From Pyronema omphalodes (taxonomy: Eukaryota; Ascomycota; Pezizomycetes; Pezizales; Pyronemataceae), in NCBI GenBank assembly GCA_024516155.1, contig JAJJXM010000021.1, forward strand, positions 496,001-560,000: a DNA stretch of 64,000 nucleotides. Reading direction: 5' to 3'. Positions 12,981 to 24,505 of this stretch are shown here, piece by piece (position 1 is the stretch's first letter; each line of letters starts with the position of its first letter). A model generated the notes under the pieces. That model was not told the DNA's origin. It worked only from the letters and a program-made list of their open reading frames with translations, and did no database searches. Position numbers and translations under genes: made by a program.

Positions 12981-15900
12981 ATGTCATCCGAAATGGACCT
13001 CAGTACGATCACAATCGCTGCTCTATACTGGGAATCAGTCGCTTCCTTCGACCGACTCCTCAACCATTTCAAGGGGTCCCAGAATTTCCCCGATACACTG
13101 CCAGATGACTTTGGACGATTGAAAGTATGGGCTGAAAATGTCGCTGCACACCGTCGCGGAGTTATGTCACTCGATCACCACCTCCGCGAAGCTTCAGAGG
13201 TGGCAGAGAGGGTTAAAGATTTACTCAAGAACTTGAACGACATCTTAGAGAAGAGTAAGTAGTTTAAAATCCGTGAAGACCTGCGATCCATGATTCTAAG
13301 TTTTGGATAGCTTTGAGTATCTCCTTGGATGTCATCGATGAGAAAGACAATGTGCAGAACAGCGTTGAGCCACACTCTACGGGGCCACAGACGGTTTATT
13401 CAGACGATTCCAAGATCGACGACGAAATCAGAGCTACATCACCGCTGAAGGAAGCCGCCAAGGAGATTGGTAACATCATTACGTGCTTATACCGTCTATC
13501 AATCACCGTTCAGAGTCCCGCGTCGACCGATCCTCTGGAAAGAGTAGAGAAAATAGACGTGTCACATTTCGAACGCTTGGACGTTGATTATGTCAGCAAG
13601 AAATTCCCGCTCGGCGAAGACTACCTCATTAAGCGATTGGGGAAGGCAAATACCAAACGACGACAGCTCCTGAAATGCCATACCGAACATCATGAGAAGA
13701 TTGTGGGTCAACGAGTTGCTGCCAGTGATGCGCTGGACACGGGATCATCAGAGGGCCAAGAGGATTCCTACTCGGAAGCCTCGACAGATATGCGTACAAT
13801 TGTTTCCATGGTGCACCCGGCATATAACAATATGTTCGAAGTCGTGCCTGTCGACCTGGATAGCCGCTCGGAAGCCGGGTTCTCAGCTACATCCTACGCA
13901 TCGCCCTCGGCCAACCCCGGCAGTCTTAGGGTTCCAGCCCCACCTCCTGGTTTCGACCAAAGACCATTTCAATGTCCGTACTGTTTCATTATCGTACAGA
14001 CCGAAAACCGTGCTTCTTGGAAGTGAGTTATATTTTTCAATTTGATGCCGCAAAATTCTAATGACTATTTTCACCACAGGAAACACGTGTTCCAAGATTT
14101 ACGCCCATACGTTTGCACCTTCAAGGATTGTCCCCAGGGAGCATATCTTTATGAGAGCCGACACGAATGGTTCGCTCATGAAAGGGAGGTGCATCGTAGC
14201 GAGTGGTTTTGCAGCAAGTGTAAAAAAACATTCCCTTCGAGCGACCAGTTCCGGAAGCATCTCGTGAAGAAACATAATATTGGCATCTCAAGCTCAAAGG
14301 AACGGCTCGACGTTATTGTCGCCAGGGGTGCACGAGCAATCGAAGGAAAGGGGAAGTGTCCTCTGTGCCCAGAGAAACATGCATCAAAACCACTCGAAAG
14401 CCATCTGGGTCGGCATCTGGAACAGATTTCACTCTTTATTTTGCCCCACGACTCAGAGGAGAACGAGGACAGTGACTCGGAGCGCGATTCGGATGATGAT
14501 GGCATTGCAACTGCATCGGACACAAAATTAAAGACCTCGAGCTTTGCGCAGCGAGTCAAGCAGCGATATGCAACAGCCCAGACCTATCTCAAGGCAGGAA
14601 CGGGAATCAACGATTTTGATAAAAACGGCTGGACACCTATTCACAAAGCTGCGCAATCCGGGGATGTAAAATGGGCTACCCTACTTCTAGAGTCCGATTG
14701 TGATCTACTAGCTACAACCAGGGATGAAGACAAGATGCAGCCGCTACACATTGCAGCAAAAGCTGGCCATGCCGAAGTAGCGACTTTACTCCTCAAACAA
14801 TCGACGGTCGATATCAACGCAAAAGATGGTAGATTCGGCAAGACGGCATTTGAATGGGCACGGCAGAAGGGTCACGAAGATGTTATCAAGCGACTAATTG
14901 CCCGGAACGATATCGAAGTGAATGCAAAAGACAGAAGGCGGGGAGAGTCAGCACTCAAGCGGGCATGTAAAAATGGCCATGAAGGTGTTATAAAGCGACA
15001 AATTGCCCGGAACGATATCGAAGTGAATGCAAAAGACAGAAGGTGGGGAGAGCCAGAACTCATGCGGGCATGCGAAAACGGCGATGAAGGCGCTCTCAAG
15101 CTTCTACTTGCCCGGGACGATGTCGAAGTTAATGCGCAAGACGGAAGGCGGGAAGAGTCAGCACTCATGCGGGCATGCGGAAATGGCCATAAAAACATTG
15201 TCAAACTGCTACTTTCTCGGGATGATGTCGAGGTCGATGCAAAGGATAAAGATGGAAAGACGGCGTTAGTATGGGCATGTCAGAATAGCCATAAAGACAT
15301 TGTCAGACTGCTACTTTCTCGGGATGATGTCGAGGTCAATGCACAGGATAAACATGGAAAGACGGCGTTAGTATGGGCCTGTCAGAATGGCCATGACAAT
15401 ATTGCCAAGTTGCTACTTGCTCGGCGCAATGTTGAGATCAATGTAAAGGATAATCGGGGATGGACAGCGTTCTTATGGGCATGCCAAAATTCTCACAAAG
15501 ACGTTGTCAAGTTGCTAATTTCCCGGAAAGATGTCGATGCCAATGCAAAGGATAATCGGGGATGGACAGCGTTTTTATGGGCATGCCAAAATGCCCACGA
15601 AGACATTGTCAAGCTGCTACTTGCTCGGGGCGATGTTGAGATCAATGCAAAGGACAATCGGGGATGGACAGCGTTCTTGTGGGCATGCCAAAATTCCCAC
15701 GAAAACATTGTCAGGTTGTTAGTTTCCCGGGACGATATCGAAGTGAATGTGAAGGACAGAAGGCGGGGAGAGTCAGCACTCATGCGGGCATGCGAAAATG
15801 GCCATGAAGGTATTATTAAATTACTACTTTCTCGGAATGATATTAAGGTCGATGCAAAGGATAACGATGGAAAGACGGCGTTGGTATGGGCTTGTCAAAA

Positions 15901-16165
15901 TGGCCACAGAGGTGTTGTCAAGTTGCTAATTGCTCGGGATGATATCGAAGTTGATGCAAAGGATAATAATGGCAAGACAGCGTTCATATGGGCGTGTCAG
16001 AATGGCTACGAAGATGTTATCAAGCTGCTACTTGCTCGGGATGATATCGACGTCAATGCAAAGGATAACGATGAAAAGTCAGGACTCATATACGCACACG
16101 ACAAAGGATACCAAAGCATTGAAAATCAAATTCTTCAATTTGTAAATAACCGCAAAGTAGTTTAG
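12981..16165 (+). CDS. C2H2 zinc-finger / ankyrin-repeat protein
   Basis: A 1023-aa protein with three exons: 12981-13254, 13311-14022 and 14080-16165 (introns 56 and 57 nt). The N-terminus (about 1-100) is a helical region typical of a large fungal family that starts with a serine/leucine-rich helix (DLSTITIAAL...FDRLL). A C2H2-type array follows at about 313-440, in order CPYC..WKKH, CTFKDC..H..H, CSKC..H..H and CPLCP..H..H, matching the acuF-like fungal zinc-finger layout. An acidic serine linker (about 453-470) leads to 15 ankyrin repeats (about 510-1015). Repeats 3-6 and 12 are 34-35-aa units with an RRRGESAL-like start; repeats 7-11, 13 and 14 carry GKTALVWACQN or GWTAFLWACQN. Repeats 9-11 are nearly identical. 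The start at 12981 was chosen because family-like sequence begins there; an in-frame ATG at 12825 would add 52 residues. Function is unknown; such proteins resemble fungal NLR-like or scaffold proteins but this one has no NTPase domain. Confidence 0.85.
14618..16130 (+). repeat. array of 15 ankyrin units (about 102-105 bp each)
   Basis: Within exon 3 the coding DNA itself is repetitive. Units encoding the GWTAFLWACQN type (three consecutive, about 15430-15720) are nearly identical at the nucleotide level. The RRxGES type recurs at about 14930-15170 and again as a lone unit near 15750-15850, between tryptophan-type units. This suggests recent unit duplication and recombination, and length variation between strains is likely. 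Confidence 0.85.
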
Positions 16166-18033
16166 CTAGTTTTCTTTGTCGATTTCACTGGTATAATGGC
16201 AGGCTAAGTGGAGTGGTGGTTATATAGCGTTGAAAACTGTATAATAAGGTGTAGGTGGATGATGGATGAGATGTTAAGACATAAGAGAGGAAGAAAAAGT
16301 TTACCTGTGACATCATGCTCCATGTGACAAGAATCTTGGCACTAGAAGCCATAAGGGACGTAAATGTCCCTTTTTAACACATGGTGTGTATAGTGCGCGA
16401 ATGCCTGTAATTATGAGAGTGCATGTAATTTTGATGTATGGATTACCACTTCAGAAACATTAGCGAAGTTTAGAGCGAGACGCGTGGGGCTATCAAAAAT
16501 CCCGGCAGCGTTTGACTCAAGCGAGCAATATTCTATAAATTTTGGGCTCTTGGCGGGTCATCCATGATTCTGCATAATTTCCGAAACTCAAACATAATAA
16601 AAAGAAGCACAACTCGAAAACAACTTTGATTCTCTCGAGACTTTTACCAAAACTCGAATTTTGAATACAGCACCGCAATGATTGCATAAATCACAACTGA
16701 CATTACTATATTCAAAGGCAACGCTGATAAGAAAATGGTCAAATTGATAGTGAAAACCAAGGTCAGCAGCTTTATATTCAAAGGTGGAATTTGCAAAACC
16801 AAAATAATCTTAACAATGAATTCGAACATATGGTGGCTGAAATTTGATTGAGGCAGCGTGACTGGGGTTCAGCTTCCGCAACAACCTCCAACGCCGACCT
16901 TTTCACCAACTGGTGACAAAGAAGAAAGAGTTAATTCCGATACCCAAGGATAATAGCATAAAGTTAGGATATAGTTCTAGAACTTTAACATTCAATTTTA
17001 AGCCAAACCTTCATTAGGTGATCGAGTCCAAATTTCATTCCATTAATTAACAGTGCTACGAATTTCATGTGACAGTAGCTCCCTTGTAATAGGTTATGTC
17101 TTCACTAGATATATTAGCAGGAAAGTATGCATCAAATTTATCTACCGTAATTAGCAGAACCGAGTGTAGCAAACGCTGTCAATATAACTAGCGGACTCCA
17201 TAAACAAGTGATCATCGCATCAATGAATGTTGCGGGCATGTTATTAACTTATTGACCAAGCACAGATATTTGCCAAAGCTCCAGGACACTTGAATCATAC
17301 AAATGTGAGCGTTTGAGGAATGATACACTCAACATTGTTAATTAAACAAACTATTCGTAACTTCACTTTTGTATGCTTGCATGCGTGATAGTACATGATG
17401 CGGCGTTGATTCTTCAGATCCGCGGCTTTCATCTCTTCGTTACTTACAAACACTAAAGTTAGTGATGAGAGATAATACGTAGTTCATATTCAGAAAAGTA
17501 TTTAGTGCAAATACAAAATTCACTGGCTTGAGTCAAAACACAGAGCTTCAAAAACGTCCCAACGAGCAGCACTATCTAGATGAGGGTTGTAACAGAGTCG
17601 ATATCACTGGTATTCAAAATCAACGAACCCACGGCCGGTAGTTGTCTTGCATTCAGCTTAGAACGGCTAACTTTGTGAACTGACGAACTTCCGGGACACT
17701 GTAAGCCCGCGAGTATGGGTGTGTGGCGCATGATCTGCGCAACATTTTCCACCCGAAAATACTGAACATTGATGTAATCGTTTTACAAGTTTGTTTATCA
17801 AGACGTAATATATTACGAACGAGTTTCACGTTATCGGGTCGAAAATATTATCTGTACCATGCATCACATACCCATATTTATGGGGTTGCAGTGTCCCGGA
17901 GTTTTGGTTGGTCACAAGAAATCACAAGAAATCACCAGAAGAGCCACAAAGCACATTTAAAATGAGGGATATTCTTTTCCCTTCCATTATTCTATCACAT
18001 CTCTTTTTATACCCTCCAATACATCCCTTTAAT
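16166..18033. other. AT-rich intergenic region
   Basis: No gene, RNA gene or mobile element was recognised in this 1.9 kb stretch between the ankyrin gene and the NDUFAF7 gene, which converge on it. Open frames are short and without family features. Confidence 0.5.
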
Positions 18034-19516
18034 CTAACCCATCAATCCACCCCCAAAACCAACTGGTCTCTGCCCTCCTCTCTCTGGTACAATACTTAGC
18101 ACCTTATAAACCTTGCCCATAGCACCTCCACCCCTTTCCGTAAGCCTCTGTACTCCTGTCTCCATCTCCTTCTTCTTCTCCTCCGCAAGTCCTCTCGCAA
18201 GCTGCTCCATCCTCTCCCTCATTCCCATCGTCAACAAAAACGCCCCCTGTTCCACAGGTCCATGGACTTCAACATTCTCACTGGCATCCAACGCCCTTTC
18301 AGCCAACGCAAAGAAATCCACATCCGCAGACACATCCACCTCTCCCGCATTCGAAAACGGTGAAACCATTTCATGGTGTCTAATACCACGTAACGAATTA
18401 ATAGGGATGGTATCAAGAGGACCATAGTCTACAAACAACGCTCCACCTGCCTTGGGCCCTCCGATACGTTTAGCGATTTCCTCCGTGATCGACAAGGATT
18501 CGGGGGAGATCTCAATGATGGATCCTTCCACCTTTGCTAAGCGCTTGTAACGCTCAGATAGCTCTGGAAGCATCATAGAATGCGGGGTAGCTTTATCAGC
18601 ACGGGAGAGAATAAACTCTGGTTTCTTATTTTCGGCAGTAGCGGAGTCATCAGGAGAGACTAGGAGTTCACGCCATCCATTCTTGGTGGCTTCGAAAGCA
18701 TGGATAGGCAAGGCATCGAAGAATTCGTGTGCCAAAAAGAAGGGGGATGTGCATTTAGGGACTTTGCTGAGGAGAGGGTGCCAGGTGATGGGGATTCCGT
18801 TGTATTTTGAGATGCAGCTGAGACTGCCGTCCGAGTTCTCGGTGAAGGTGGTGGAGTTGCAGAGGAGCTTCGCTTGGGTTATACGGAGGGTTTCAGAGGC
18901 TTCGACGAGGTGGACAGAGTCGACGGCGGATGCGAGGGGGCGGAATTGTGAGAGGGTCTATTGGTCATTTGAGTTAGCTACTGTTAGCAGTCGTGATGAG
19001 TTATGATGGACATACCCGTAATACGTCGTCCATTAAAGTTCCACGACCAGGTCCGAGCTCAATTAGCTGGATCTTGTCTTTACGTCCTTGGGCCATCCAT
19101 TCGGATACAATCCAGATACCGAGCATCTCTCCAAATAGCTGGGAGATCTCTGGTGAAGTGATGAAATCACCTTTCCGTCCGAAGGGATCGGATTCGGAGG
19201 TGTAGTAACCAATATCGGAGGTGAGACATTGTCGCATAAACTGAGCCAATGGGATTGGACCGGTAGTTTTAATTGCTTCTGTCAGGAACTTTGCGAGGGG
19301 AGTTGAGTATGTGCGCTGCGGCTTCGGCTTTGACTGCTCTGGCTCAGATGGCGGGGTAGAGTCTGGTTTCTGAACTGGCTGTTGAATCGATTGCTGAGCC
19401 GGAGGTGTAGAGGGAGTAGCAGTTGAATTGAATCTCAATACCGGGAGTCTCGTTACAACTCTGGGAACAACCCGTGGTGTTTGCCTTCCCAGGCATCTTA
19501 TCGGTAGTCTGAACAT
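18034..19516 (-). CDS. NDUFAF7-like mitochondrial arginine methyltransferase
   Basis: A 474-aa protein of the NDUFAF7/MidA family (Pfam Methyltransf_28, formerly DUF185). NDUFAF7 symmetrically dimethylates an arginine of the complex I 49 kDa subunit (NDUFS2) early in assembly, in the mitochondrial matrix. Exons are 19516-19016 and 18957-18034 with a 58-nt intron (GTATGT, TAG). The first ~30 residues are rich in arginine and poor in acidic residues, as expected for a presequence, followed by a Pro/Gln/Ser linker. Visible core: TPLAKFLTEAIKTTGPIPLAQFM, broken here only by family variation, then GYYTSESDPFGRKGDFITSP, the S-adenosylmethionine loop ELGPGRGTLMDD (153-164), and AHEFFDALPIHAF. It is divergent from GPI15 with only 159 bp between start codons. 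Confidence 0.92.
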
Positions 19517-19675
19517 TGCTGTCGATTCACTTTGGTTTCAACTTTATTCGGCGCGCGCATCTGTATGACATGGGTGCTCATCCACGCTAGCACCTCGCTA
19601 CCGACCTACGTACCCGGTACCGTGTCCGCGAGGTCACGAAAGCTTCCGCGTCTCCCTCGCGCCCGTAACGCGACA
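19517..19675. promoter_or_regulatory. compact bidirectional promoter NDUFAF7 / GPI15
   Basis: Only 159 bp separate the two divergent start codons, so the promoters must overlap. An in-frame ATG at 19565 could extend the GPI15 protein by 37 residues, but this would leave under 50 bp between the genes, so the start at 19676 is preferred. Confidence 0.6.
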
Positions 19676-20322
19676 ATGTTCACCCACCCTCCTACTTTAC
19701 AAATCCGGACGCCATCACCCACTACCACCGAATTCATCGTGACGACTAGACCGCCGCCTTCGTTATCTCGTACCATTATCTCCGTTGTTGTTGGAACTCT
19801 ACGGCTTGTCGCTTTCCTTACTATCACTACGTTACTGCTGTCGCAGCATCGATTAATACCCCCATGGGCGGCTTTTCTACAGAGGGATGAGAGACTGGAT
19901 CCGAAATGGTTATATCCGATATCAGCTGCAGTACTGTGGATAATAGCTCAGAGAAGCTATACGGAGGAGAGTTTGCTGGTTATTAGGAGTCTGGGGGTAC
20001 AGACTAGCACAACGGCTGGAACTCTGATAGGAATGGGGAGGAAGACGAGGTTCATTCAAACGGAAAAGGTTAGAGATGTCGTTATCAATGAGGGATTCTA
20101 TGGGATGGAGGTGAGGTTTTATTTAGCGGTTTTGGTGGAGGGGGAGGCGGCGCTGAGTGTGGTATTTCCAGTGAGTTTCCTACGTTTACTGTGCCAGTTG
20201 AGAGTTTAAAATATATGGGCTAATCATGATATTAGACGCTATTACCGGGAAGGAGAATCTGTGAACAGGTCTGGAGAGGGACGAGGAGGTGCCTTTATCA
20301 GGGAGAAAAGACGAAGAACTAA
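19676..20322 (+). CDS. GPI15: GPI-GlcNAc transferase subunit PIG-H
   Basis: A 193-aa subunit of the ER-membrane complex that makes GlcNAc-phosphatidylinositol, the first step of GPI anchor synthesis. Exons are 19676-20170 and 20236-20322, joined as VVFP|TLLPGRR across a 65-nt intron (GTGAGT, TAG). Residues about 35-95 hold two hydrophobic segments. The PIG-H domain follows: EESLLVIRSLGVQ, RKTRFIQTEKVRDVVINEGF, then the closing block LLPGRRICEQVWRGTRRCLY that is highly characteristic of the family. Without splicing the C-terminal block is lost, so the intron is well supported. It is convergent with RPC34 on its right. Confidence 0.93.
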
Positions 20323-20894
20323 GGGGAGATATTTGATAATAAGTAGGGTGTAGATGGCGTTTAGCATTTGATATTTTGATTTTTGGTAGGCACATGACTG
20401 GATATCTATGGAGCATGTTTGGCAAGCTAGACCGTGTCTGAAGAAACACCGTACGCTCTAGAAACTGTAATACAGCGGAATAATATCAGCTGCCTGCTTT
20501 GGTGGCTAAAACTGAAGATAATCACATGAATGATATAATTTTCTACAAACTTTACAATGTTTCTGCATGGCCAATGATCCTCAACAAGGAATTGATGATA
20601 GGAAATTGAACATTGGATCATAGGATCTCACGCTAATACAAAATGTGAGTGATAGAATGTGACTAAACCAGGGAATGCAAGACAGTATCAATGCTCCCAC
20701 AACAGGGTATACTTTTCCCGCTGGTTACAGATAATTTTTTGCCAAAAGCTCACAGATGAAGTACTTATGTATAGCTGGAAAAAACAATCACTTCGACTTT
20801 TATATACCAAATGGATTCAAACAATGATCCACCCATAACGCCAAGCAAGAAAGCCCAAAAAGAAAACATACACCAGCGGCAGCATATTCTACAA
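20323..20894. other. convergent 3' intergenic region
   Basis: This region lies between the 3' ends of GPI15 and RPC34. It is AT-rich and should hold both terminators; no other gene or repeat was seen. Confidence 0.5.
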
Positions 20895-22043
20895 CTATAA
20901 TCCGACCTCCAACCACTCTTCAAAGTACTTGCAGTTGCTAGCACTAACGGGACCACCTTCTCGGCACAGTTGGAAAACCGGGCAGCGGCCACAAGGACTC
21001 TCTGTGAATCCGTTTACACTCTCGTGCTTTCGTAAGGCCCTGTAGGCAGTTCCTCCTACGACCCTTTCAATCTTTCCGTCGTAAACCAACACATCTAGTA
21101 GAGCTTTGATATCTGCTTCCGCCAAATCGACTTCTGTAAGGTTGGAGTTCTTGACCCAGAGGTAAATCTGGTTCAAAGTAGGGTAGCCGGTGAAATTGGG
21201 AGGATATGTAGTAGCAACGGGTGCGGTAGAGTCCTTTGCTCGAGCGCGGGGGATACTTTTCGAGGCGATGAACTTCAACATAGCCGTTGACAGCTCATTA
21301 ATGAATTCGTGGTCGAGTTCACGGTCGGTGAACCAGGGGCCTCCGGAGACTTCGATAGATGGGGTAAGCTCATAGAGCATATAGATCTTTCTAGTCGGGT
21401 ACTACAATTTACGAAAACCATGGTCAGCATTCCCCCATAAAAACATTACACCCCATTGGCTGACATACTGTATCCTGAACTCGTAGCAAGTTCCAAGACC
21501 CAGACGGTCTTGCGTTTTATATCATGCATATATACCAGCCATCAAACGGACCACCTCAAACTCCAGCAGTGATTACCTTAACAGACTGGATTGCCTTGAT
21601 GTAGCGCTTGTTTTCAAGTGTCTTAAGGCACTTACTCATGGTGGTGTTGTGCATGTTGCTTTTGGCTTTGAGTGTCTTGGTCCAGATTCCTTCTCGTGCC
21701 GCGTCTTGAATGTAGCTGTACAACATCTCTTCGTCTGCGTTCATGTTCTTGACCCTACCACAAGGTCAACATACGCCAATCGGCTCATGGGGGTCTCTTA
21801 CTTCTCAATCATCTCTTTGGATACAACTCGGAAGACATTTTGAGTTCCCTGGGTCATAGCCTGGATTCTCCGATCCCGTAAAAGTTCGTTAAGAACCTTG
21901 CTGGTAACCTCAATGTTTGCCTTTCCAGGCGTCATATCTGTAAGCTCCTGAATAGTGAACAGGTACCCGCTTGGGGCCTGTAGACATTGTTCGTAGACAT
22001 CTGAGGCGAATTCCTGGATGGTAGCGTGGGGAACCTCTGCCAT
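20895..22043 (-). CDS. RPC34: RNA polymerase III subunit RPC6 (RPC34/RPC39)
   Basis: A 308-aa subunit of the Pol III heterotrimer that helps open promoters and contacts TFIIIB (Brf1). Exons are 22043-21802, 21754-21577 and 21401-20895. The joins read MIEK|VKNMNADEEM and AIQSVK|YPTRKIYMLYEL, both agreeing with the family. Tandem winged helices occupy about 1-160, then the block GGPWFTDRELDHEFI. The C-terminal domain keeps the iron-sulfur ligands: Cys277, Cys280, Cys286 and Cys297 in CGRCPVFQLC...SNC, the same layout as human RPC39. The intron lengths (47 nt and 175 nt) differ, and the second is long for this window. It diverges from MDM12. Confidence 0.94.
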
Positions 22044-22409
22044 TTTTTCGGTTGTTTAATTTGTATAGGCGCAGTATTCGTAACGATTTTCGGGGATTGT
22101 ATTAAGGTTCGCGATGGGTCCTATACGCGCGTGAAGGTGGTGAAAGGTGGGAGATGAGCAAAGTGGCGTGGTGAGATCTTTTTCCAATAAGCTGGGGGGG
22201 CAGAAAATACGCGAGTCTTGGCGGGGTTTTTGGCGGGCGGCATAGTTAGCGCGTATGCTAAGAGCTGCTAACAGCGGGGCGTAACTCGCCCACCTTGTTG
22301 ACGTCGTCGCTGGCGGCGCGCAACGGAAACTTGGACAGGACGATTTTACGACCAGCGGTAGAATTTCTAGAAGCGAATCAGCATACGAAAGAAATAAACA
22401 GAAGTCATA
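22044..22409. promoter_or_regulatory. divergent promoter region RPC34 / MDM12
   Basis: A GC-richer 366-bp region between the two divergent start codons (22043 and 22410). It contains a G run near 22192 and several GCGCG/GGCGGCG stretches. Specific factor sites cannot be assigned. Confidence 0.5.
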
Positions 22410-23603
22410 ATGTCGGTAGATTTACAATGGGAAACTCTCACCGGCGGGGTAGAAGGACAACAAAGAGCTGAAAAGATCCGAAGTTTCATCCACGACCGAT
22501 TCCAGGCTGTTCCATTCCCGAAATTCATCAAGTCGGTACAAGTACACTCTTTTTCCTTTGGAACCGTCGCACCAGATATCGAAATCAAAACCATCTGCGA
22601 CCCCTACCCGGAATTTTACGAACAAGATGACGAAGACGGTGACGAAAGCGACTCAGCAGATGAACACGATGAAGAATACCTCTTGAAATTGGAGCGCGAG
22701 CGACGCCGCCGGGAACGAAAGAACGAAGACCGAGACTCTGTAATAACCGGAACATCTACACAACCGCCACCATACACACCGATACCAGGTTTCAGAGGAG
22801 CAGGAATCGCAGATGCTTTCCCTGGACGAGTTGGAGTAACCGGTGTAACAACTCCTTTATTCACTCCCATGCCCCCCGGAGGCAGTTCCTCGAATCTCCA
22901 CTACTTTCACTCCGCGCTCTCTTTTGGTACTGGAACGTCTACCCCTGCGTTATCCGCCTTCCAACAGTCTACCCAGAATACGCCCTCGAAGCTACAAACC
23001 CACACGTTCAGCACACCTGCATCCAATGGATCCTACCCCTCCCCTACCTCTCCAGCTGACGAAGGCCCTTCACCACTCCCGCAATTCTCGGGCCTAAACA
23101 TGAAAGATAAAGATCCCGAAACCCGGGAGGACCGAAGCAGAAGTTTTTCTGGTTCACTACCTCGGCAGATGCCACGGCTACGAGAGCCTCGAGATGAAGA
23201 TACCCAGATCATTGCTAGGGTTCGATATGCTGGAGATGTACGGGTAGAGATAACCTGTGAGCTACTATTTGAATACCCGGTTACCAACTTCGTAGCATTA
23301 CCGGTGAAGCTGGTTATAACAGGGTGTACGTTTGATGGACTAGCTTGTGTTGCTTATATAAGAAGAAGAGCACATTTCTGTTTCCTGGATGAAGACCCGG
23401 AAGGTGGTGATTCGGCGAGTGGAGAGAGTGTGGGAAAGAGTTTGTTGAAGCAGATTAATGTGGAAAGTGAGATTGGAGAGAAGGGTAAAGGAAAGCAGGT
23501 ATTGAAGAATGTTGGAAAGGTAGAGAGATTCGTACTGGAACAGGTACGAAGGATTTTTGAGGAGGAATTTGTTTTCCCCAGTAGCCTTATTCTGCTTATT
23601 TAG
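22410..23603 (+). CDS. MDM12: ERMES subunit Mdm12 (SMP domain lipid transfer)
   Basis: A 397-aa single-exon gene. Mdm12 is the cytosolic link of the ER-mitochondria encounter structure, sitting between Mmm1 (ER) and Mdm34 (outer membrane) and carrying phospholipids through its SMP domain. The start is diagnostic: MSVDLQWETLTGG, then IRSFIHDRFQAVPFPKFIKS and VQVHSFSFGTVAPDIEIKTICDP. The SMP domain is interrupted by a fungal low-complexity insert (about 75-265: an acidic stretch, an arginine-rich helix, then Ser/Pro-rich sequence), and resumes at IIARVRYAGDVRVEITCELLFEYP. The C-terminus ends FVFPSSLILLI, the same length as the usual family ending but with a changed last block. ATG context is ATAATGTC. 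No intron is needed. Confidence 0.95.
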   Translation: MSVDLQWETLTGGVEGQQRAEKIRSFIHDRFQAVPFPKFIKSVQVHSFSFGTVAPDIEIKTICDPYPEFYEQDDEDGDESDSADEHDEEYLLKLERERRRRERKNEDRDSVITGTSTQPPPYTPIPGFRGAGIADAFPGRVGVTGVTTPLFTPMPPGGSSSNLHYFHSALSFGTGTSTPALSAFQQSTQNTPSKLQTHTFSTPASNGSYPSPTSPADEGPSPLPQFSGLNMKDKDPETREDRSRSFSGSLPRQMPRLREPRDEDTQIIARVRYAGDVRVEITCELLFEYPVTNFVALPVKLVITGCTFDGLACVAYIRRRAHFCFLDEDPEGGDSASGESVGKSLLKQINVESEIGEKGKGKQVLKNVGKVERFVLEQVRRIFEEEFVFPSSLILLI

Positions 23604-23839
23604 TAGTGTTATATCCCCAAAAGGGGGTTGGCAGATATATATATCAAGAACACCGTCAATTTTGTGGCGCGGACCCATCTTTGAATTCCAATAATTCATG
23701 AACCCAAAAACACAATATATGCAAGTGCTTTTCTAGTACTCCACACCCATATATACACCCTCACACCTATCAACTAACCCTTCACATCTCAGCCTCATTT
23801 TCTTTAACCTCTAATTCAATTCTTCACACTGCACAGACC

Positions 23840-24505
23840 CTAAACATACTCCACAACCACCCACCCATCCCTGCCCACGCCTACTTCCTTCACCATAACC
23901 CTATTCTGTACCTCATCCACCACTCCCTCCAAGACCCTATTGCTAACCCTTTCACCACCCCATTTCGCAGCCTGCATGACAACCTCATCTATCCATGCAT
24001 CTTTCTCCACCATTTTCAAATCCTCTGTATCCAACCCCTCGATATCCAAATCCTCCAAATCTTCCATATTCCCCTTATCCAAACCATCCACATCCTCCTT
24101 TTCTGACGTTACCGTATCGAAGTCCTTACTACCCTCAAACCCACAAATACTAATCCTCCTCCTGCTCCTAGTATCAACATCCCAGCTTGCCCCAACTCTT
24201 CTTCGGTTCTGGTTCCTATGAACCATCGTTCTTTTCTTTATTATGATCTTATTTGATATACCAGTGCTATGACCATGACTGTGATTATGACTATGGCTAT
24301 CGGAGCCATAGTTAATATCAGAGCCATTATCATAGTCGGAGTTGGTGGAAAAATTGGAAACAGGAGTAGGGAAAGAAGTGCCAATATCAAGCTCCAGCTC
24401 ATTCCAGGGAAAGATTACGCGGTTGATTATGAAAGATAGATTTTCGAGTATGGAGAATAGAGGGGTGAGGGATTGGCGGGGAGTTGACGTGGGGTTGGTG
24501 TACAT
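23840..24505 (-). CDS. hypothetical acidic protein
   Basis: A 221-aa open frame from an ATG at 24505. I do not recognise a family. It shows a short hydrophobic N-terminal part (PLFSILENLSFIINRVIFPW), a His/Ser/Gly/Asp-rich stretch with NHSHGHS, a basic block (KKRTMVHRNQNRRR), a long acidic repeat-like segment (EDLEDLDIEGLDTEDL) and a C-terminal part rich in Val and Glu (VMVKEVGVGRDGWVVVEYV). The N-terminal phrase PLFSILENLSFIINRVIFPWNE reads like real protein rather than chance. It converges on MDM12 with 236 bp between stop codons. Confidence 0.5.
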   Translation of the reverse strand: MYTNPTSTPRQSLTPLFSILENLSFIINRVIFPWNELELDIGTSFPTPVSNFSTNSDYDNGSDINYGSDSHSHNHSHGHSTGISNKIIIKKRTMVHRNQNRRRVGASWDVDTRSRRRISICGFEGSKDFDTVTSEKEDVDGLDKGNMEDLEDLDIEGLDTEDLKMVEKDAWIDEVVMQAAKWGGERVSNRVLEGVVDEVQNRVMVKEVGVGRDGWVVVEYV

